Below, piece after piece: positions 38,332-47,193 of a stretch of DNA of 64,000 nt. The notes below the pieces were generated by a model that did no database searches, had not been told where the DNA came from, and saw only the letters and a program-made list of their open reading frames with translations. Every line of letters starts with the position of its first letter. Within the stretch, counting starts at the first letter, position 1. Both the position numbers and the translations under genes were made by a program. This DNA comes from Planctomycetota bacterium (GTDB lineage: Bacteria; Planctomycetota; Planctomycetia; Pirellulales; PALSA-1355): the NCBI GenBank assembly GCA_003389325.1, contig QQVE01000030.1:215613-279612 (forward strand), given 5' to 3'.

Positions 38332-38640
38332 CCGTGGATTCCGGGATTGCGTGACTGTAGTCAGAACGACGAGACGAGGTGCGGAAGTGAGGCGGGGAAA
38401 TTACTGCATCGGCCCCCTAGAGTCCAGGCCGGTTTTGCGCGGCGACGTATACATAAATCACGCAGCTAGCAGGCTCTGTCTGCCAAGCTTTGAATCGGCG
38501 ACTCGTCTCCGATCTCTGCGGTGTCGCGGGCTCAAGTTTGCTTCTGCGGCCGGTCGATAACGTGTCCAGCGCGACGACCGCGCGCCCCACCCAACCCGCG
38601 CGGCCGTGGAGCCTCGCCGACAGAATTCCCTGCGACTTCC
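38332..38640. other. 309-base divergent region between flhA and the thioredoxin-like lipoprotein gene
   Basis: It must carry promoters for flhA (minus) and the lipoprotein gene (plus). I see no gene. A TCAAGTTT (38532-38539) and GTCGATAA (38553-38560) resemble sigma-28 boxes but the spacing is two bases too long. No other convincing boxes or hairpins were seen. Confidence 0.4.
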
Positions 38641-39159
38641 ATGAGACATCTCGCCTGTCAGGCCTGTTTGCTAGCGGCCGTCGTCGCTCTGAACGGTTGC
38701 GACATCGGCGTCGAGGGGCCAGCCTCGGCCGAGTCTTCGACCAAGCCCGAGGAACACCGCAGCACAGCGACGGTGGCCCGCGGAGACCTGCGGTTCATCT
38801 CCGGCTACGGTCCCGGGTTCGCCGAGGCTTCGCGGCGTGGCAAGCCGATGATGCTGTTCTTCACGGCCACCTGGTGTGACTACTGCCACCAGATGTCGGA
38901 CGAAGCCTTTACCGACCCGCGCGTCGTGCAGCTAGCAAGCAACTTCGTGTGCGTGCTGATCGACGCCGATGCCGAGCCCGACGTGTGTCGGCAATTCGCG
39001 GTCACAGGCTACCCCACGGTGCAGTTCGTGTCGCCGCGCGGGGTGCCTCTGCGCCGCGAGGTGGGCAAGAAACCCGGCGGCGAGCTAGCGATCGCCATGC
39101 AGGATGCGCTGCGGCACGTGGCCCTGCGTAGCGGAGCCGAATCGACAACATGGTGGTAG
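38641..39159 (+). CDS. Thioredoxin-fold lipoprotein
   Basis: A 172-residue protein. The N-terminal signal ends in the lipobox LNGC (Cys20), so it should be lipid-anchored and processed by LspA. The mature part is a thioredoxin fold with the active-site motif FFTATWCDYCHQM (CDYC) and the conserved cis-Pro in TGYPTVQFV. CxxC with Asp-Tyr between the cysteines is like DsbD-C or YbbN-like thioredoxins. It probably reduces or shuffles disulfides in envelope proteins. The ATG at 38641 precedes a good signal sequence; upstream in-frame starts were rejected. It sits inside the flagellar cluster on the opposite strand. Confidence 0.87.
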   Translation: MRHLACQACLLAAVVALNGCDIGVEGPASAESSTKPEEHRSTATVARGDLRFISGYGPGFAEASRRGKPMMLFFTATWCDYCHQMSDEAFTDPRVVQLASNFVCVLIDADAEPDVCRQFAVTGYPTVQFVSPRGVPLRREVGKKPGGELAIAMQDALRHVALRSGAESTTWW

Positions 39160-39297
39160 AAAACACCCGCAATCACCGGCGTTCGGGCTGCAGCCGAGAC
39201 CCCAGCCCCGCTGGCCGGATCGCGGCAGGGCTGCTATGTTTTACCCGAGCGCAAGACGTGCGCCGGGGGCTCGTTTCACTACTGCAGCGATGGTTAG

Positions 39298-40455
39298 ATG
39301 GCTGAAGGCGCGGACGCGAAATCGAAACGGGTTGAAGTAAACCCCTATCGCTTCTACCACGCGCGTTTTTGGCACGGCATGCGTCTCGGTCCGTGGCTGC
39401 GTTTGCTGGTCCGGAATCGCTTTCGCGTCGGCATCACGCGCTGGCCGCTGGCCTCGACAATCTCGATGGCCACGGTGATGAATTCGGCACTCCGTCCCGT
39501 GCAGGAGTTGCTGATGTCGCGCTACGTGGAACGCACCCAGATCAAGGATGCGCCGATCTTCATTATTGGCCACTGGCGGTCCGGCACGACGCTGTTGCAC
39601 GAGTTGCTCGTGCTCGATGAGCGGTACACCTATCCCACGACGTACGAGTGCCTGGCTCCGAACCACTTCCTGATTAGCTCCGGTGTGCTGACGCAACTGA
39701 AATTCCTGCTGCCCAGCAAGCGGCCGATGGACAACATGCTCACCGGCTGGGATCGGCCGCAGGAGGACGAGTTCGCGCTGTGCAATATGGGCTTGCCGTC
39801 GCCCTACCTGACGATGGCCTTTCCCAATTGCCCCCCGCAGCACAGCGAGTACCTCACGATGGAGGGCCTCAGCCCGGAGGAAATCGACGCGTGGAAAGCG
39901 GGGCTGGAGTGGTTTCTGAAACGGGTCACGCTGCGCAAGGCGAAGCGCATCATCCTCAAATCGCCTCCGCACACGGGGCGCGTTAAGACGCTCCTCGAAC
40001 TCTTTCCCGACGCCCGGTTCGTGCACATCGTGCGCGATCCTTACTCGCTATTCGCGTCGACCGTCAAGCTGTGGAAAACGCTCTACAAGTTCGAGGCCCT
40101 GCAGGAGCCCAACCACGAGGGTTTGGAGGAGTACGTTTTCTCATGCTTCGAGAAGATGTACGAGAAGCTTGAACGCGACCGGCAGCTTGTCGATCCTGCA
40201 CGGTTCTTCGAGGTGCGCTACGAGGACCTCGTGGCCGATCCGATCGCTCAGATGCGTTCGCTGTACGAACACCTGGAACTCGGCGAGTTTGCCACCGCAC
40301 AGCCGAAGCTCGAGGAATACTTCAAGGATCGCAAGGACTATCGCCGCGGCAGCTACGAGCTCGACGATCGATTGCGAGCCGACATCGATCGCCGCTGGGG
40401 AAAGTATTTGCGGCGCTACGGCTATTGCCAGCCGCCGGCCAAGGCGGCGAGCTAG
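39298..40455 (+). CDS. Sulfotransferase family protein
   Basis: A 385-residue protein with the PAPS-binding motifs of the sulfotransferase superfamily: the 5'-phosphosulfate loop GHWRSGTT (91-98), and the 3'-phosphate segment VHIVRDP after LKSPPHTGRVKTLLELFP. An SVYGYED-type block is visible as RYEDLVADP. The family transfers sulfuryl groups to carbohydrate or lipid acceptors; planctomycetes have many such genes. An N-terminal segment of about 75 residues with aromatic and basic residues may contact membrane or acceptor. It follows the lipoprotein gene by 138 bases and converges on flhB. Confidence 0.87.
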   Translation: MAEGADAKSKRVEVNPYRFYHARFWHGMRLGPWLRLLVRNRFRVGITRWPLASTISMATVMNSALRPVQELLMSRYVERTQIKDAPIFIIGHWRSGTTLLHELLVLDERYTYPTTYECLAPNHFLISSGVLTQLKFLLPSKRPMDNMLTGWDRPQEDEFALCNMGLPSPYLTMAFPNCPPQHSEYLTMEGLSPEEIDAWKAGLEWFLKRVTLRKAKRIILKSPPHTGRVKTLLELFPDARFVHIVRDPYSLFASTVKLWKTLYKFEALQEPNHEGLEEYVFSCFEKMYEKLERDRQLVDPARFFEVRYEDLVADPIAQMRSLYEHLELGEFATAQPKLEEYFKDRKDYRRGSYELDDRLRADIDRRWGKYLRRYGYCQPPAKAAS

Positions 40456-40505
40456 CTCACGGTTCTACACGCAAGTCGAGCGTGTGAGCGAAGCCAGACG
40501 ACTGG

Positions 40506-41333
40506 TCAGCCCGCGGGATCGATGGGGCCGACTTGCAGCGGGCCGGCGCTGGCAGGCGAGCCCGAGGGCTTGGTTCCGCGGGCCAATTGTCGCCGGCGCG
40601 AGGCCACTTGCGGGTCGCCCTGCATTTGCCGCATTTCCTCGCGCATTTCCTCCGGCGTCATGCGAAGCTCACGCTCGAGTTTCCATCGCTTCCACAGATA
40701 GTCGACGACGGCCAGGGCCAACATGGCCACTCCCAACTGGATACCCATTCCCAGGCAGATCTCCCACACGCGCTGGGCGGCGGCGGGCAGGTCGTGTGCC
40801 GTGAGCGCTGCCAGTTGCTGCCGTTGATTCCATAGGTTTGCCGTTGCGACTGTCAACAGCACCGCGATCTTGATCAGACCCAACGTCACCTGCACGAGCG
40901 ACTCCGACGACCACACCCGCTGCCAGCCCGCGATCGGACTAACGCGCGAGAAGTCCGGCAGAACACGGCTGGGACGGTACAGCAGGCGAGTCTGGGCAAG
41001 GTGCACGGCCAGGCACAAGAGCGTCGACCCGGCCAGCAGTGGAAGGAGCAGCCGCGCGAGTACGGGGATCAGCCCTTGCCATTGGTCGTTGGCCCAGTCG
41101 TTGCCCGCGCCGGCGTTGCACCACGACATCCACCCATCTCCACCAAGGTAAACTCGCAGTAGTCCCGCGAGGACGTCGAAGACGGCGCTTCCAGCGGTCG
41201 CGAGCAGGGCCAGCGAGCCCAGCACCAGGGCCGCCGCGGCGAGGTCGTGACTATGTGCCACGCGACCCTCGTCGCGCGCTTGCTGGCGGCGGCGCGGCGT
41301 TGGGGCATGCGTCTTGTCGGCAGATGTGGACAT
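40506..41333 (-). CDS. flhB: FlhB without the autocleaving C-terminal domain
   Basis: A 275-residue protein homologous to the membrane domain of FlhB, the substrate-specificity switch of flagellar export. The N-terminus (KTHAPTPRRRQQARDEGRVAHSHDL) and the segment up to LRMTPEEMREEMRQMQGDPQVASRRRQLARG are clearly FlhB. In other FlhB proteins that last block leads into the cytoplasmic domain with the autocleavage site NPTH; here the frame ends about 20 residues later and no NPTH is found downstream, where only 50 bases separate it from the convergent sulfotransferase gene. Length is about 80-100 residues below normal. It is the last gene of the fliO-flhB block. Confidence 0.9.
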   Translation of the reverse strand: MSTSADKTHAPTPRRRQQARDEGRVAHSHDLAAAALVLGSLALLATAGSAVFDVLAGLLRVYLGGDGWMSWCNAGAGNDWANDQWQGLIPVLARLLLPLLAGSTLLCLAVHLAQTRLLYRPSRVLPDFSRVSPIAGWQRVWSSESLVQVTLGLIKIAVLLTVATANLWNQRQQLAALTAHDLPAAAQRVWEICLGMGIQLGVAMLALAVVDYLWKRWKLERELRMTPEEMREEMRQMQGDPQVASRRRQLARGTKPSGSPASAGPLQVGPIDPAG

Positions 41334-41348
41334 GGGCGACCGAGCGGG

Positions 41349-42128
41349 CTACCAGGAGGCAAAGGCGTGCTGCATCGTTCGGAGTGCCGTATCGAGTTCC
41401 GATTGCAGCAGCCAGGCGGCGCCCGAGAGAGTTGCGCCCACGGCGGCGATGGCGACCAGCACGTTAATGCCGAAGCCGAGCGACAGCAGATTGAGTTGCG
41501 GCAAGACCCGGCTTAGCATGCCCAAGATCAGCGTTGCCAACAGCAGAGCGACAATGGCCGGGGCTGCCGTACGCACGCCCAACGCAAAGCTGTGCGACAA
41601 GAGGGCCGTGCTGGCTCCAACCAGGGATTCGGGCGTTGCACTGTGGCCGGGCGGAAGCCAGGCGAATGTGTCTAGCAGCGCCTCGATCACGCGCCGATGT
41701 CCCCCGATGATCAGAAACACGGCCGTGGTCACCAGGAACAGCAGTTGCGAAAGAATCGGCACTTTGCCGCCGGCCCCGGGGCTAAAGACCTCGGACAATT
41801 GCAGCCCGCTCATTTGCCCCACGACTTGTCCGGCCGCATGCATCGCCACGAACAGCGTCCGCACGCCGAGCCCCAACGAAAGTCCAATGAGCGCCTCGCC
41901 GCCTGCGGCAACGAGAAACCCGGCCAGCGTCGTCTGCGTTCTGCTGACGCCGGAAGTTGTCAGCGGCGCGATGAGCAAGGCCAGCGCGATGCCCGCGGCC
42001 ACGCGGATGCGAATGCCCAGGGCGAACGGCCCTATGAGCGGGGCGGCCAGGCACAAGGAGATGGTGCGCGTTAGCACGAGCCCCAAGGCTGCGAGGTGCT
42101 CGACCGTGATTTCGGTAGGCCAGAGCAT
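41349..42128 (-). CDS. fliR: Flagellar export apparatus protein FliR
   Basis: A 259-residue hydrophobic protein with about six membrane segments, part of the FliP-FliQ-FliR export gate core. The order fliP-fliQ-fliR-flhB and the segments EALIGLSLGLGVRTLFVAMHAAGQVVGQMSG and LLATLILGMLSRVLPQLNLLSLGF support the call. The latter block is the conserved FliR C-terminal region. It begins four bases after the fliQ stop. Confidence 0.93.
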   Translation of the reverse strand: MLWPTEITVEHLAALGLVLTRTISLCLAAPLIGPFALGIRIRVAAGIALALLIAPLTTSGVSRTQTTLAGFLVAAGGEALIGLSLGLGVRTLFVAMHAAGQVVGQMSGLQLSEVFSPGAGGKVPILSQLLFLVTTAVFLIIGGHRRVIEALLDTFAWLPPGHSATPESLVGASTALLSHSFALGVRTAAPAIVALLLATLILGMLSRVLPQLNLLSLGFGINVLVAIAAVGATLSGAAWLLQSELDTALRTMQHAFASW

Positions 42129-42132
42129 GCGC

Positions 42133-42399
42133 TTAGAGCGTGTTCGGGATGTTGACGATCAAGTCGCGCGAGTACTGCACCATTTGGTCCAGTAACCAGG
42201 GCAGCGTCAGGCTTAGCACGAGGACCGCCGCCACGAGCTTGGGGACGAACGAAACGGTTTGTTCCTGGATTTGCGTAACGGCCTGGAGCAGCCCGACGAT
42301 TAGGGCCACGACCAGCCCGGTCACGAGCACCGGTCCGGCCAGCATCAGGGCGACGGTCACGGCCTGACGGCCGAGGTCGACGGCGTCTTGCGGTGTCAT
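42133..42399 (-). CDS. fliQ: Flagellar export apparatus protein FliQ
   Basis: An 88-residue protein of standard FliQ length with two membrane helices (ALMLAGPVLVTGLVVALIVG and LVAAVLVLSLTLPWLLDQM) and the characteristic LLQAVTQIQEQTVSFVPK between them. The ATG at 42399 gives the exact family length; the frame is open far upstream but that is shadow of fliP. It lies between fliP (eight-base gap) and fliR. Confidence 0.95.
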   Translation of the reverse strand: MTPQDAVDLGRQAVTVALMLAGPVLVTGLVVALIVGLLQAVTQIQEQTVSFVPKLVAAVLVLSLTLPWLLDQMVQYSRDLIVNIPNTL

Positions 42400-42407
42400 G
42401 GCGGACC

Positions 42408-43340
42408 TCACGTAAAGGTTTGAAAGCTCTCGAGCAACATGCCCACGACCAGGTGCCAGCCGTCGACCAGCACAAACATCAGCAGCTTGAGCGGGAGCGA
42501 TATCAGCACGGGCGGCAGCATGAACATGCCCATCGAGATCGTCACGCTGGCCACGACGAGGTCGATCACTAGAAACGGCAAGTAGATCTGGAAGCCAATT
42601 AGGAAAGCTGTCTTGAGTTCGCTGAGCAGGAAGGCCGGCAGCAACACCGAGAGCGGCACGTCTTCGTAGGTCGACGGCGCTTGCGTGTCCTCGGGCAAGT
42701 ATTGGTAGAACAGCCACACGTCGTCGCTGTTGCCCGTCCGCTCGATTTGAGCGCTCATGAAGGCGCGCACGGGAGACACACCGGAGTCCCAGGCCTCTTC
42801 GAGCGTGATTTCGTGCGCCGTATACGGCTCGATGGCATCCTGGTACACGCGGTTCCACACCGGCGACATGATCAGGAAGGTCATGAACAGGGCCAGCGAC
42901 GTCACGACCTGATTCGATGGCAACTGCGCGGACCCCAGCGCCTGACGCAACAGGCCGAGCACGACCACGATGCGTACGAAGCACGTGGTCATCATCAGCA
43001 CGGCTGGCGCCAGACTCACGACGGTTAGCAGCAACACGGTTTGCACCGTCGACGAGATGCCCTCGGGGCTGGTCCACTGTTCGGGTCCGCCCAAGCCCCA
43101 GGGAAGGCCCCCCGAATTCTCACGTGCCTGCGTATCATCGGTCTGGGATGTGGTCGATTCCGTGGGCGCGATTTCGGCGGGCTCGCTCGCCTGCGGTTGT
43201 TGCGCGGACTCTTGAGCGCACGCCAATGCCGGCATGCAGAGGCACGCAAGCGCGACGAACGCCAAACGCTGCAGAGCGAACCCGAGCCGGCCCACGGCAG
43301 GACTCTCTCGGTCGGTCAAGGATGCGGCGAGGCGTATCAT
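42408..43340 (-). CDS. fliP: Flagellar export apparatus protein FliP
   Basis: A 310-residue protein. A signal-like N-terminus (about 1-42) is followed by a low-complexity Gln/Thr-rich stretch and the FliP core: [41 protein letters not shown], and the terminal block [24 protein letters not shown] with [15 protein letters not shown]. It is longer at the N-terminus than many FliPs. The start overlaps the fliO stop by ATGA. Confidence 0.95.
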   Translation of the reverse strand: MIRLAASLTDRESPAVGRLGFALQRLAFVALACLCMPALACAQESAQQPQASEPAEIAPTESTTSQTDDTQARENSGGLPWGLGGPEQWTSPEGISSTVQTVLLLTVVSLAPAVLMMTTCFVRIVVVLGLLRQALGSAQLPSNQVVTSLALFMTFLIMSPVWNRVYQDAIEPYTAHEITLEEAWDSGVSPVRAFMSAQIERTGNSDDVWLFYQYLPEDTQAPSTYEDVPLSVLLPAFLLSELKTAFLIGFQIYLPFLVIDLVVASVTISMGMFMLPPVLISLPLKLLMFVLVDGWHLVVGMLLESFQTFT

Positions 43341-44107
43341 ACGGAGTAGTGCTCGCCGGTTTCGAGGTGTCGGAAATCCATCGGGTCGAGCGTCTCACCG
43401 CCCTGGTACTCGATCGCGCGGCCTGTGGACGAGAGTTTTGTCAGGAGCTGCCGCCAGGGACCGACTGCGGCGGTTGGTTGGCGGCAAAGATTTTCCAGCC
43501 GGACGACTTCGGCCGGATCGGTGATCTCGGTCAACGTTTCGACACCGGTGGCTGTCGGGCTCACCAACACGAGCTTGTTGCCGCAACGCACCAGGTAGAC
43601 TTGCTGGCGGCCTGCCAGCGGGGCGCGTCCAAGCACGTCGACCGCCTCGGCCGGGAGCAGTGCGGAGCCTTTGGGCATCCCGCGTCGCAGCGCCCAGGCC
43701 ACAACCAGGAATAGCCCCAACACCAGACCGAGGTTCATCGCCACCGAAGCCCACGGCGGCCCGTCTCCCAGGCCCAACGGAGAGGGCCCTTCATTCGAAT
43801 GCGGCGTTAGCTTGAGCGGCGGGCCTGCGGCCGGTGCCGGCACCGTGCGCGAGGCTTGCCTTGCCACGCCGGCGTATGGGGGGCGATTCGATACGTTTTG
43901 GCCGGGCAACGGTCGCGGCGCGGCATTGGGCTGCAGCGGCCGCGGCTCAGACCATCGCCCGGCGGCGTCTTCGCGCCCAGCGCCGCGTGGCTCGGGCCAG
44001 CTCACGCGCGAACCTTCGCCGGGGCTCTGAGCCAAGGCAGAGCTGCATGCGCCCACGGCCAGCGCGACGGCTACTAGCCAGGTCACCTTTCGTGCGTTCG
44101 ACGGCAT
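43337..44107 (-). CDS. fliO: FliO-like flagellar export accessory protein
   Basis: A 256-residue protein. It has a signal peptide (about 1-25), a long Pro/Gly/Arg-rich low-complexity periplasmic stretch to about residue 110, one membrane helix ([21 protein letters not shown]), and a short FliO domain ([40 protein letters not shown]). FliO assists assembly of the FliP ring. Position immediately before fliP and the four-base overlap confirm the call. The periplasmic linker is much longer than in typical FliO, which has about 130 residues. Confidence 0.87.
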   Translation of the reverse strand: MPSNARKVTWLVAVALAVGACSSALAQSPGEGSRVSWPEPRGAGREDAAGRWSEPRPLQPNAAPRPLPGQNVSNRPPYAGVARQASRTVPAPAAGPPLKLTPHSNEGPSPLGLGDGPPWASVAMNLGLVLGLFLVVAWALRRGMPKGSALLPAEAVDVLGRAPLAGRQQVYLVRCGNKLVLVSPTATGVETLTEITDPAEVVRLENLCRQPTAAVGPWRQLLTKLSSTGRAIEYQGGETLDPMDFRHLETGEHYSV

Positions 44108-44162
44108 CCTTGCCTCTCCCACTACGACTGGTTCGAGTCGGTTGTCCGGTGTCGCGGTTGCA

Positions 44163-44408
44163 CTAGGCGTGTCGCGGTACCAGTTCCGTGATTCGTATGC
44201 AGAAATTCCCTTCCAGCACGAGAACCTCACCGCGCGCGACGAGGCAGCCTTCGATCACGATATCGACCGGCTCGTCGACGAGCGAATCGAGCGTCACCAC
44301 CGAGCCAGGCGCGAGTTTCTCGGCCTTCGCGACCGGCAAGTTCGCTCGGCCAAGTTCGACGCGTACGTTCAGCGGTTGCGGTGGCACATGAGGGGATCGA
44401 TCAACCAT
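44163..44408 (-). CDS. fliN: FliN-type rotor switch protein (short)
   Basis: An 81-residue protein made almost entirely of one SpoA domain (NVRVELGRANLPVAKAEKL, VTLDSLVDEPVDIVIEG, GEVLVLEGNFCIRITELV). The ATG at 44408 has GGAAGAAGG upstream and fits the domain limits; an ATG at 44549 would add an unlike, Cys/Trp-rich leader and was rejected. FliN forms the cytoplasmic C-ring with FliM and FliG. The minimal length lacks the N-terminal extension that normally contacts FliM. It begins the fliN-fliO-fliP-fliQ-fliR-flhB unit, and no FliM is present in the window. Confidence 0.87.
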   Translation of the reverse strand: MVDRSPHVPPQPLNVRVELGRANLPVAKAEKLAPGSVVTLDSLVDEPVDIVIEGCLVARGEVLVLEGNFCIRITELVPRHA

Positions 44409-44655
44409 AAACCTTCTTCCTATCACGCGCTCAAGCGACAGCGCCAGCCGGACTGCCCCAACTGCGCGTTGTGCGCGGCTGCAAAAGGAACCGTTGTAGA
44501 CAAGAAGCGAAACGAAAGACGCGGCGAAATGCCAGTCCCACCGAGACATGTAGGGAAGCAGGACCGGCGGTAACTGTCGCGAAATCGCCGCTTCGAATCA
44601 AGCCCAGTGCATCGCGCAGCCACGATGATGGGCCGTGTCGCGGCGAACGTAGCTG

Positions 44656-45108
44656 CTAGCAGGAGCGTTGCAGCTGGCTATGCGATCGTGTGGCCACCTC
44701 GTCGAGGTGTTTGGCCTCGCGGGCCGTTTCAGTGCGGGACTGCTCGCATTGACGCCGATCGCGCAGCTTCTCCACGGTACGCACAGCGCAGTCGGCAGCG
44801 ACGATCGCGTGCTGGCATTGCGTCACTGTGGCAGTCGCATTCGACCGGGATGTGCCAAGTTGCGCGAGCTCCCGGCGAAGTTCGCTCGCGTACCGGCTGG
44901 CCAGCCGCAGCCGGTCAAGATCCAGTTGCCCCGGCCCGGCGACGTCGGGCCGCAGGCGGTGTTGTTCCGCCAGGGCTTTCTCGAGTGCCATGGCACGCTG
45001 CTCGAGTTGGGTTTGTCGCCTGATCGCCTCGCTCAACGCGAGCTTGACGGTCTCGCGTTCCGTTTCCCGCACTTTCAGCAGAGCATCCAACGACTGGAAG
45101 TTCGTCAT
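44656..45108 (-). CDS. fliJ: FliJ-like flagellar export chaperone
   Basis: A 151-residue all-helical protein with no membrane segment. It lies right after fliI (46 bases) and has the N-terminal pattern of FliJ (MTNFQSLDALLKVRETERE...LSEAIRRQTQLEQR). FliJ is a coiled-coil chaperone that links FliI to FlhA. Sequence conservation is always low, so the call rests on position, length and coiled-coil character. The 247-base gap that follows before fliN shows no protein-like frame. Confidence 0.75.
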   Translation of the reverse strand: MTNFQSLDALLKVRETERETVKLALSEAIRRQTQLEQRAMALEKALAEQHRLRPDVAGPGQLDLDRLRLASRYASELRRELAQLGTSRSNATATVTQCQHAIVAADCAVRTVEKLRDRRQCEQSRTETAREAKHLDEVATRSHSQLQRSC

Positions 45109-45154
45109 CGAAGGCCGTCTCCAAGGACGGTGAGTGTGGAGTCCCTGGCAATCC

Positions 45155-46492
45155 TCATGCCGCGGCCGATGTCGGTGCGGCGTCGCTGCGACGGACCAGT
45201 TGCACCAGCGCCTCGCGAGCTGCTTCAACGTTCGACGGCTCGTCGACCCGCTGGCGGAGGTATTGGTTGATCTCGTCGCGGAACTGGACGGCCCGATCGA
45301 CCGCGGGAGACGTGCCAGGGCGATACGCTCCCAGCGTGATCATGTCTTCGTGTTCGGCGTACGCGGCCGCGAGTTCTCGCAGCCGTGCCGCTGCGTCCTG
45401 GTGCCGCGCATCGGCGACGTCGAACATCAACCGGCTCGCACTCTGCAGGATGTCGATGGCCGGGTAGTGGCCTCGGGCGGCAAGCTTTCGAGACAGCCAC
45501 GTGTGCCCGTCGAGCAGTCCGCGCACCGTGTCGGCGACCGGCTCGTTCGGATCGTCTCCCTCGACGAGCACCGAGTAGAAGCCGGTGATGCTCCCTTGGG
45601 CCGTTCGTCCGGCACGTTCCAATAGCTTGGGAAGCAGCGCAAACACCGAAGGCGGAAAGCCCCGCGTGGTAGGAGGTTCTCCGGCCGCCAGACCGATCTC
45701 TCGCTGTGCCAGCGCCAGCCGCGACAGCGAGTCCATGATCAATAGCACATGGCGTCCTGCATCCCGAAAGTACTCGGCCACGGCTGTAGCTGTGCGGGCC
45801 GCCTGCACGCGCGCCAGCGGCGGCTCGTCGCTTGTGGCCACGACGACGACGCTCTTGGCGAGCCCGGGGCCCAGATCGCGCTCGAGAAAATCGTTGACCT
45901 CGCGCCCGCGTTCGCCGACAAGCGCCACGACGTTCACGTCGGCGGCTGTATAGCGGGCCATCATGCCCAGGGTCATGCTCTTGCCGACACCCGAGCCGGC
46001 GAAAATGCCCATCCGCTGGCCTTTGGCACACGTCAGCAAGCCGTCGATGGCGCGCACCCCGGTTGAAAGCGGTGCGTCGCAGCGTACGCGGGCCGTGGCC
46101 GGCGGTGCCGACCGCTCAAGCGCCGCCCGATGCAAGAGCGCGGGCTGCGGGCGACCGTCGATGCAGTTGCCCTGGGCGTTGATCACGCGGCCCAATAGTG
46201 CGTCGCCCACGCGGACGAAGCGGGCAGTCTTGACCAGCCGCACGTGGTTCCCGTGTCGCAGACCTTGTCCGTCGTCGAGCAGGGCGACCAGCGTCAAGTC
46301 GTCGCGAAAGCCGATAACCTCGGCGGCCAGCGGCGCGTTGCCGCTGCGCTCGATCGATACGAGCGCTCCGACCGGTGCGGGGAAATCGGCCACGGCAGCC
46401 AATTGACCGGTAGTTCGTACGACGCGACCGGTCAATGCCGTCGGCAGGGCTTGTCGAAGTTGCGCGCAAAGTTCGTCGAATACGGCGCTCAT
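45155..46492 (-). CDS. fliI: Flagellum-specific ATPase FliI
   Basis: A 445-residue AAA-type ATPase of the F1-beta family that energises flagellar export. The Walker A is GIFAGSGVGKS (163-173), Walker B is HVLLIMDSLSRLALAQREIG with LIMDS, and the FliI-specific VLVEGDDPNEPVADTVRGLLDGH is present. C-terminal residues form the usual helical domain. The start at 46492 precedes the conserved N-terminal barrel. It follows fliH by 15 bases. Confidence 0.96.
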   Translation of the reverse strand: MSAVFDELCAQLRQALPTALTGRVVRTTGQLAAVADFPAPVGALVSIERSGNAPLAAEVIGFRDDLTLVALLDDGQGLRHGNHVRLVKTARFVRVGDALLGRVINAQGNCIDGRPQPALLHRAALERSAPPATARVRCDAPLSTGVRAIDGLLTCAKGQRMGIFAGSGVGKSMTLGMMARYTAADVNVVALVGERGREVNDFLERDLGPGLAKSVVVVATSDEPPLARVQAARTATAVAEYFRDAGRHVLLIMDSLSRLALAQREIGLAAGEPPTTRGFPPSVFALLPKLLERAGRTAQGSITGFYSVLVEGDDPNEPVADTVRGLLDGHTWLSRKLAARGHYPAIDILQSASRLMFDVADARHQDAAARLRELAAAYAEHEDMITLGAYRPGTSPAVDRAVQFRDEINQYLRQRVDEPSNVEAAREALVQLVRRSDAAPTSAAA

Positions 46493-46507
46493 GGTCGCCT
46501 CGCTCCG

Positions 46508-47161
46508 TCAGGTAAGTTCCTGCTCGATTCGTGCCAACTGCGCTTCAAACTGTTGGTCGATGGCGCCGTGCTGCGTATCGACGCGGCAACCGCCGCGTGA
46601 AATCGCCTGGTCGGCGATCACTTCCGGGGCGGCCATGCGCCCCAGTTCGACGGACAGGCGATCCAGATGGGGACCTAGAGTGGCAAGGTCCTCGGGATGC
46701 AGTCGCAGTTGCACGTGTGCCCGCCCGGCCGCGAGTTCCAGGGCTTCGCGCACCAGGTCCAACGTCACGTCCGGGGACTTCGCAGCTTCACGGCGCACAA
46801 CCCGACCCGCGATCGCCATGGCCACGTTGAGCGCGGCCCGTTCCCAGTGCGCCAGCCATTGAGCTTTGGCGGCTTGAATCTCCTCGATGGCCTCTCGCAA
46901 TGCCCGAAGCACGGTCTCCACTCCGCGGTCCACGGATGCCACGGCGGTTTGCTCGGCCGCGGCGAGTGCCTCGGCCCTGCCCTGCTCCGCGGCCTCGCGA
47001 CGCAGCTGATCGGCCTCGGCTTTCGCGCGGGCCAGCAGCTCTTCGGCCTCGCGACGGGCGGCCTCGACCCGCGCGCGTGCGGCGTCACCTAGATCCTCGA
47101 ACGCGTAGGGAACCCCGGCACGACTCTCGGTCGACGCGGAAGGTTTGATCACCGGTGCCAT
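46508..47161 (-). CDS. fliH: FliH-like flagellar assembly protein
   Basis: A 217-residue protein. An Ala/Glu/Arg-rich coiled coil (residues about 25-90) is followed by the FliH-type C-terminal domain (ALNVAMAIAGRVVRREA, HVQLRLHPEDLATL). FliH holds FliI in the export complex. The ATG at 47161 is preceded by weak Shine-Dalgarno sequence; an upstream in-frame start at 47221 would overlap fliG. The gene lies between fliG and fliI, in classical order. Confidence 0.85.
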   Translation of the reverse strand: MAPVIKPSASTESRAGVPYAFEDLGDAARARVEAARREAEELLARAKAEADQLRREAAEQGRAEALAAAEQTAVASVDRGVETVLRALREAIEEIQAAKAQWLAHWERAALNVAMAIAGRVVRREAAKSPDVTLDLVREALELAAGRAHVQLRLHPEDLATLGPHLDRLSVELGRMAAPEVIADQAISRGGCRVDTQHGAIDQQFEAQLARIEQELT

Positions 47162-47193
47162 AGAAACGCTCGTTCGATAATGAGTCTCGTGCT

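Noticed and set aside
38532..38560. TCAAGTTT and GTCGATAA, a sigma-28-like pair upstream of the thioredoxin-like lipoprotein gene
   Set aside because: Each box has one mismatch and the spacing is 13 instead of 11 bases, so this is not enough to call a promoter.
44409..44549. Upstream in-frame ATG that would lengthen FliN by 47 residues
   Set aside because: No ribosome-binding site and an unlike, Cys/Trp-containing leader; the ATG at 44408 has a good site and fits the SpoA domain boundary.
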